DNA from: Sipunculus nudus
Lineage: Eukaryota; Annelida; Sipuncula; Golfingiida; Sipunculidae
Assembly: GCA_026874595.1 (NCBI GenBank)
Contig: CM049316.1
Span: 27,943,339-28,007,338, forward strand
Direction: 5' to 3'
DNA: 64,000 bases
The position numbers and the translations under genes are program-made. Positions 59,250 through 64,000 of the stretch are shown here, piece by piece; position 1 is the first letter of the stretch, and every line of letters begins with the position of its first letter. A model generated the notes under the pieces. It ran no database searches. It had not been told where the DNA came from and was given only the letters and a program-made list of their open reading frames with translations.

Positions 59250-60310
59250 TTTGCGGATACTATGTTTTTGATCGGGTTCCGCCGCCGCGGCGTTCGTTTC
59301 CGGAGAACTCCTCTGAGACTACTGGACGGATTTTTCCAAAACTTACACAAATTATTGTGTCACATGTGAACTGCAGCCTCACCAAGTGGCCTTGACCTCT
59401 GACCTTTCCTCTCTGCCCAGCGTCCGTTTGTGCGTCTGTTTCCACACATAAACCCACATATCTCGGGAACTGTTTGACCGATCAGGAAAAAAATTTTACA
59501 CAAATGTAGCCCTTGGATAGCTTTATAACATACACAAAAAAAAGGTGGTGCCACCTGCAACCATGTTTGCACAGTGTCCTTCTGTTCATCTGCCTTGGGT
59601 TAAAATCACTCATATCTCTGCAGTGGTTTGACTAATTCACCTAAAATGCGGCATGCGTATACATCCTAGATAGATTTCTTGATTTTATGACAGGTGGCGC
59701 CACCTACATTCATGTTAACGCTGCAGACATCCAAGCTCATATCTCAGGAACCGTTTGACCAATAAGGAAAAAAAATTTACACAAATGTAGCCCTTGGATA
59801 GCTGTATAACATATACAAAAATGGTGGCGCCACCTGCAGCCATTTTTGCACAGCAATCATCTGTTTGTCTGCTGTGGGTTAAAATCACTCATATCTCTGC
59901 AGTGGTTTGACCAAATTACCTGTAATTCGGCATGCGTATACATCCTGGATAGCTTTCTTGATTTTATGACAGGTGGTGCCAGCTCCATTCACGTTCACAC
60001 TGCAGACATTAATGCTTATATCTCCTGACTCGTTTGACCAATAAGGAAAAAAAAATTACACAAATGTAGCCCTTGGATAGCTTTATAACATACACAAAAA
60101 TGGTGGCGCCACCTGCAGCAATTTTCACACAGCGTCCATCTGTTTGTCTGTTGTGGGATAAAATCACTCATATATCTGCAGTGGTTTGACTTTTCCACCT
60201 GAAATTTTGCATGTGTATACATCTTTGATAGTTTCTGGTTCAAATAACAAGTGGCGCCACCTACAATCATGTTTATGTGGCAGATATCCATTCTAATATG
60301 TAACACATGT
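59250..60310 (+). repeat. ~280-bp dimeric tandem array with GGTGGCGCCACC palindrome
   Basis: TATCTC-type unit starts at 59,459, 59,739 and 60,019 (period 280). Each unit consists of two related ~140-bp halves, one with GTTTGACCNAT(A/C)AGGAAAAAAA and one with CTGCAGTGGTTTGAC. GGTGGCGCCACC or close variants occur at each half junction. The left end has a CpG-rich CCGCCGCCGCGGCG segment. Non-coding. Confidence 0.85.
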
Positions 60311-60439
60311 AACTCTATTTCCCCTTGCCACTCAATCTATGCCTCACTTCACCCGTCCTACTCTGATTTTGGTGGATACATGGAGTCACTTGTCGACTAC
60401 CCGTATTCTAGTTTATAAACTGTACTGGCCTAAATTGTA

Positions 60440-60637
60440 ATCAGCTGAGGCTGAGATTTTTCACTGTTGGCCCAAACACAGGTTGAGCCCTCATTAGGCT
60501 TAATGGGAAGGCCATGCCTACAGCTGTGTTTCCCTTGCAAAGAGAGCACATTTTTCAGGTTCCTTGGTTATATGACCCAGGCACTGAGCTGACTATGCGC
60601 CCAGGGCCTGCAGGTGCAGTAGTCACCAGGCCTGGTT
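60440..60637 (+). mobile_element. SINE copy 4 (shared-core family)
   Basis: Core GAGCCCTCATTAGGCTTAAT then GGGAAGGCCATGCCTACAGC and TGTGTTTC matches the other four copies. Its right end is directly followed by another transposon. Confidence 0.65.
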
Positions 60638-61088
60638 CAAGGGGGTTTCACATTGGGCCTATATGGAATTGTGCAGAAATAATGCTGCGTACTCATGAAA
60701 AAAATGTTGCTAAGTTATGCGTATGCTGATGTTCCCTATATGCATAGGCAGTGTGTACCTACATGTCATATGCAGTCCGCGTACCTACATGTAGGATTGC
60801 GTATAACAAGCGTAGGGGTGCGTATATAATAGTAGGTCTGGTGTATAGTAGGGTAGTGTGGCGTAGACTTGCAAAAAAATTCCGTAGTTTTTGTGTCCAG
60901 TGCTCTTCGCCAAAAGTACGCAAAAAAATAAACAGGTGTGATTTTTGCATCTATCTCGAGTACCCCTTTGTGACCCTTGGGTGTATTGACTAGTAGGCAA
61001 GATAGACACAGCATAGGGCAGCGTAAGCTAGGTGTTGTTGGTAAGCCGCACTATGCAGCTCTATGTAGGCAAGGTGTGAAACCCCCTT
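60638..61088. mobile_element. MITE with AAGGGGGTTTCACA ends and many GCGTA words
   Basis: Left end AAGGGGGTTTCACATTGGGC and the complement of right end AAGGGGGTTTCACACCTTGC form a ~25-bp TIR (GCCTAYAT follows both). The interior contains at least eight GCGTA/TACGC words. No transposase. Confidence 0.8.
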
Positions 61089-61228
61089 AATACTGGGATA
61101 TAAAATGAGAGGCAGTGTGTGCCACTGCCCTGTCACAGAGTCTGTAACCTGAATGGAATACTGTAGATGAAATGTTTTATTTGAGGTAGCTATAAAAATT
61201 GGCGACTGTTGCCTCCAACAGAAAATGT

Positions 61229-61722
61229 TTAAAGGGACCCAGTCACCTATAAAGCATGTTGAATTAACACGAAAAATAGCAGCTTCCTTTTAAAAAAATA
61301 TCTGTACCTGCAAAAATATTGCCTTCAAACCATTTGCTTACTCCTGTAAACAAGTGTTAAAAACAGTGGACCGTGCACGATCAACATAAACACAGTGCGT
61401 GGAGCCGTGTGCATCACGGAGCCACAACCTGTCAATCAGGAAATGGCCTGACTGACATGGCCTAACAATTTAATACATGTTCCTGTCGGCTCACAATCAG
61501 ACTTTCGGTCACGCGGCCTTGTTATGGTAAACATACACACGTGGACTGTGTTTACCAACATGCAGAGCCATAACAAGGTGTTAAACAGCCGTATGCGAGG
61601 TACTGAGGTTAGTTGCTGGGATGGTTTTGCTGGGATACTTTTGTATAAAACAAAACTGATCTGTTAGTGTGAAAGAATTGGCATAATATCTTCCTGATTT
61701 AATTAATATATGTCCCTTTAAA
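61229..61722. mobile_element. foldback element with TTTAAAGGGAC ends
   Basis: Ends TTTAAAGGGACC and GTCCCTTTAAA. The interior holds a strong hairpin: CCTTGTTATGG at about 61,519 pairs with CCATAACAAGG at about 61,568, with GGTAAACA/TGTTTACC inside it. Superfamily not assigned. Confidence 0.65.
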
Positions 61723-62369
61723 GTTTCAGTAAAATGTTCTGTATCGGTAGTGAACAAACTGTACCAGTGCTTGGTTCTGGAGCAGAGTACATATAACAAG
61801 ATACAAGCTAGGTTAACACTGCTACTACAAAATGACAAGATGTTATTTATCAGTGAGAATGATAAGGGAACAAATCAATTATCTAACTAACCAGCTGCCA
61901 GTATTATCAAAACAGATAAGGGATAAATGTTAATCCCTTAAGAAGATATGTCTGGGCAATTTATACAGATAAACCTATTGGAATTTTCATTCATTACTGT
62001 AAGTTTTCCTCAGCAGGCTATAATTGAAATAAGTAAGGTGTGACCCTGTTATCAATTGGGACTTTTAAGGCAACAAAACATTATATGCTGTCCTGTATTT
62101 ATTGTGTTTCTTTTCAGATATCATATTTTCCACTTTATTCTGTTGTTGTAGATTGACTGGATCATTTGAGGTCAAAAGTATGGCTGTCAGCTCCTTTGTT
62201 AAGTGATCAGGTTGCAACCTGCAAAAAGATTATAATTCAGCAAGGGACAAAATAGAAGTATTACTGTATGTTAAACTGGAAACATTTATTACACACCTGA
62301 TTATCATCTCTGCTTTTTTACACCATTTTACAGCCATTTTTAGGGTGCCTTTTCTTAATCAAAGCCATG

Positions 62370-62575
62370 AGCATGTAAGTTTGATTCTCAGCCAAGGAGC
62401 AGTGAAACTTTTTAATGTCAACTCCACCCGGGTTGAGTGCACCGCAGGCTTAATGAAATGGTCATGCCCCACAGCTGTGTTTCATACACAAATAACTTCA
62501 CCTTTTAGGTTAACTTTGTGTTTTTATACCCAATAATTTGTATGATTACACACCCAGGACCAGCAAGATAGAATA
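62370..62575 (+). mobile_element. SINE copy 5 (shared-core family)
   Basis: B-box-like AGTTTGATTCTCAGCC, then the core GCACCGCAGGCTTAATGAAA and TGGTCATGCCCCACAGCTGT, with GATTACACACCCAGGACC at the 3' end as in copy 3. Confidence 0.7.
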
Positions 62576-63585
62576 GCAAACAATACATACTCAGTCTGTG
62601 TGTTCACTCACAAGGTTCCCCTCATCTGGCCCCTATTTATACACCAGGATGACATTTTGAATTTTCAAAAGACCACCACACAGTTGTACAAGTAAGTATA
62701 TCCAACTGGCAAGGCTTATCACCCCAATGAATCAGTCTCATGTCCACAAGGTCCACTGTTTAAAAAATCCCTTTAAGTGGGTCTTTATTTTCTGACATTG
62801 GCATTTTGATCTGCCTTTTGCATTTAAATTGATATAAATATCAATAGTGATAATATTAATTAATGTGTGTCATGGTATTTCATATAAATTCAAAGATAAA
62901 CATCATAAATCCTTGTCAAATACATATTCATTTAGTATTGAAATTTAAATCATAAGTATATTTCAAAACAATGTTAGTCAGCATGAAATAGATATGTAAT
63001 TAATTATAACTTTATTATATAACACATAATGAATGTAATATCAGTCATATACAACCAATCACATTTAATCAAAATCTATAAAAGAAATAAAAGTAAGGAA
63101 GTGGGTCAAGTTACCTGAACTTAGGAATGGTTCGCCACAGGAAGGACTGGCGGATATCAAGATGTCACATGTCTGATTTATAAGGATCATTAACTTATCT
63201 GCGATCACTGGTACATGAAACAAACAGGATACCATTGAAATTGTAAACAAATTGGCCTGTCATGAGAATAATGTGTAAACATATCAGATGCAAGAGGAAA
63301 CAGTCGGGTGTCATGCCTGACTAAATACATGATATCAGAGAGGGACTATTTGTATGTGGTTCACTAGACATGGTGAGAAAATAAATCCTGGAATAGGATT
63401 CAGACAGGGTCTCGTGTACTTTCTGTCACTGACCATGGAATGTTTGTGTGTGTGTTTGTGTATTATAGCTGGAAGTTTTGGGGGATTCTTTTTTTCACTA
63501 TCTTATATTTCTGACATTACAGTGGGCACCTCTATATAGTGGCCTAGTTGGTCTAGTCCCAGTCCCAAGTATGTCCACATTATAG
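62576..63585. other. AT-rich intronic sequence
   Basis: No gene supported. A CAGTGGGCACCTCTATATAG stretch near 63,522 resembles a mariner-like MITE end. Confidence 0.35.
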
Positions 63586-63587
63586 AG

Positions 63588-63641
<54 letters not shown>

Positions 63642-63642
63642 C
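63588..63642. repeat. (CT)n-(AT)n compound microsatellite
   Basis: About 32 bases of CT followed by about 20 bases of AT. Confidence 0.97.
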
Positions 63643-64000
63643 ATAGGTAATAATAGTAATAACAATAATAATATATAGTATTTATATAGCGCCAATTCTC
63701 CGATGGTCAGAGAATATAGTGGACACAGCAGAAAGTAAGAGGATTTTTTTTTTAATTCACGTGTGTGTGTGTGAATACAATTATTGATGGCCCCGGCAAT
63801 TAAAAATTGAAATTGGAAGGCAGTTAGTTACCAAAGGCCTTCGCTGCAAAGACAAGATAGGAAAGTACATGTACATCAAATTAAACAAGTTTTAAGATTA
63901 ATCTTACTATGTACCCTACAGAAAATGATGTAAAAGGATTATTTAGATATATCAGGGAAAGCTAAATGCAGTTAAAACTTGAAACATTTAAAATAGTTAA

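Larger units (their letters stand above)
24300..64000 (+). other. putative giant first intron (phase 1) of the RRKQ gene
   Basis: Begins with the donor GTAAGTACTATC. No open frame longer than ~176 codons occurs in this interval, and the longest are tandem-repeat artefacts. No frame shows a recognisable domain. Repeats alternate with higher-complexity blocks listed separately. Additional small exons or nested non-coding genes cannot be excluded by eye. Confidence 0.55.

Noticed and set aside
60514-61014. Overlapping ORFs on both strands
   Set aside because: Lie within a SINE and the GCGTA-rich MITE. No domain.

Overview
This window looks like nuclear DNA from a marine invertebrate, most likely a lophotrochozoan and perhaps a mollusc. 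It is AT-rich, genes are split by spliceosomal introns with GT..AG ends, microsatellites are frequent, and there are many short non-autonomous DNA transposons and tRNA-derived SINEs of the kind seen in molluscan genomes. No bacterial operons, rRNA, intact tRNA genes or CRISPR arrays were seen. The taxon is inferred from style and is not proven.

Region 1 (1-11,378, plus strand) carries the 3' part of METTL17, the mitochondrial small-subunit assembly factor of the Rsm22 family. Eight exons could be joined with intact reading phase, ending at TAG 11,378. The 5' exons with the SAM-binding core lie left of the window. Its introns hold several recognisable elements: two hAT-like elements, one pogo/mariner-like, one Harbinger-like, and a long element containing ~330-bp tandem units.

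Region 2 (11,379-14,817) is the tail-to-tail spacer, mostly a ~1.8-kb repeat element. Region 3 (14,818-17,937, minus strand) is one uninterrupted coding exon for a ~1,039-residue protein with a C2HC-like N-terminal knuckle and 19 C2H2 fingers. A splice acceptor lies just before its start codon, so a 5' UTR exon must lie further right. Region 4 (about 18,000-24,040) is dominated by transposons and AT satellite.

Region 5 (24,040-64,000, plus strand) starts with a CpG-rich stretch and a tiny coding exon (24,260-24,299) reading MPRRKQVCPKRMK and ending at a strong GTAAGT donor. This is the N-terminal RRKQ motif used by SALL, FOG, BCL11, teashirt and ZNF827-type zinc-finger factors to recruit NuRD. 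In several of those genes the motif sits alone on exon 1 before a very long intron. No further exon could be supported, so the remaining ~39.7 kb is read as the first intron of this developmental-type regulator. It holds repeats alternating with low-repeat, high-complexity blocks that are candidate cis-regulatory elements. Two blocks contain exact TGATTGATGG Pbx-Hox-type sites.

Most short open reading frames in the window are chance or repeat-derived. In particular, a ~1-kb minisatellite at 36.86-37.91 kb has a 42-bp unit, divisible by three, and produces artefactual ORFs.
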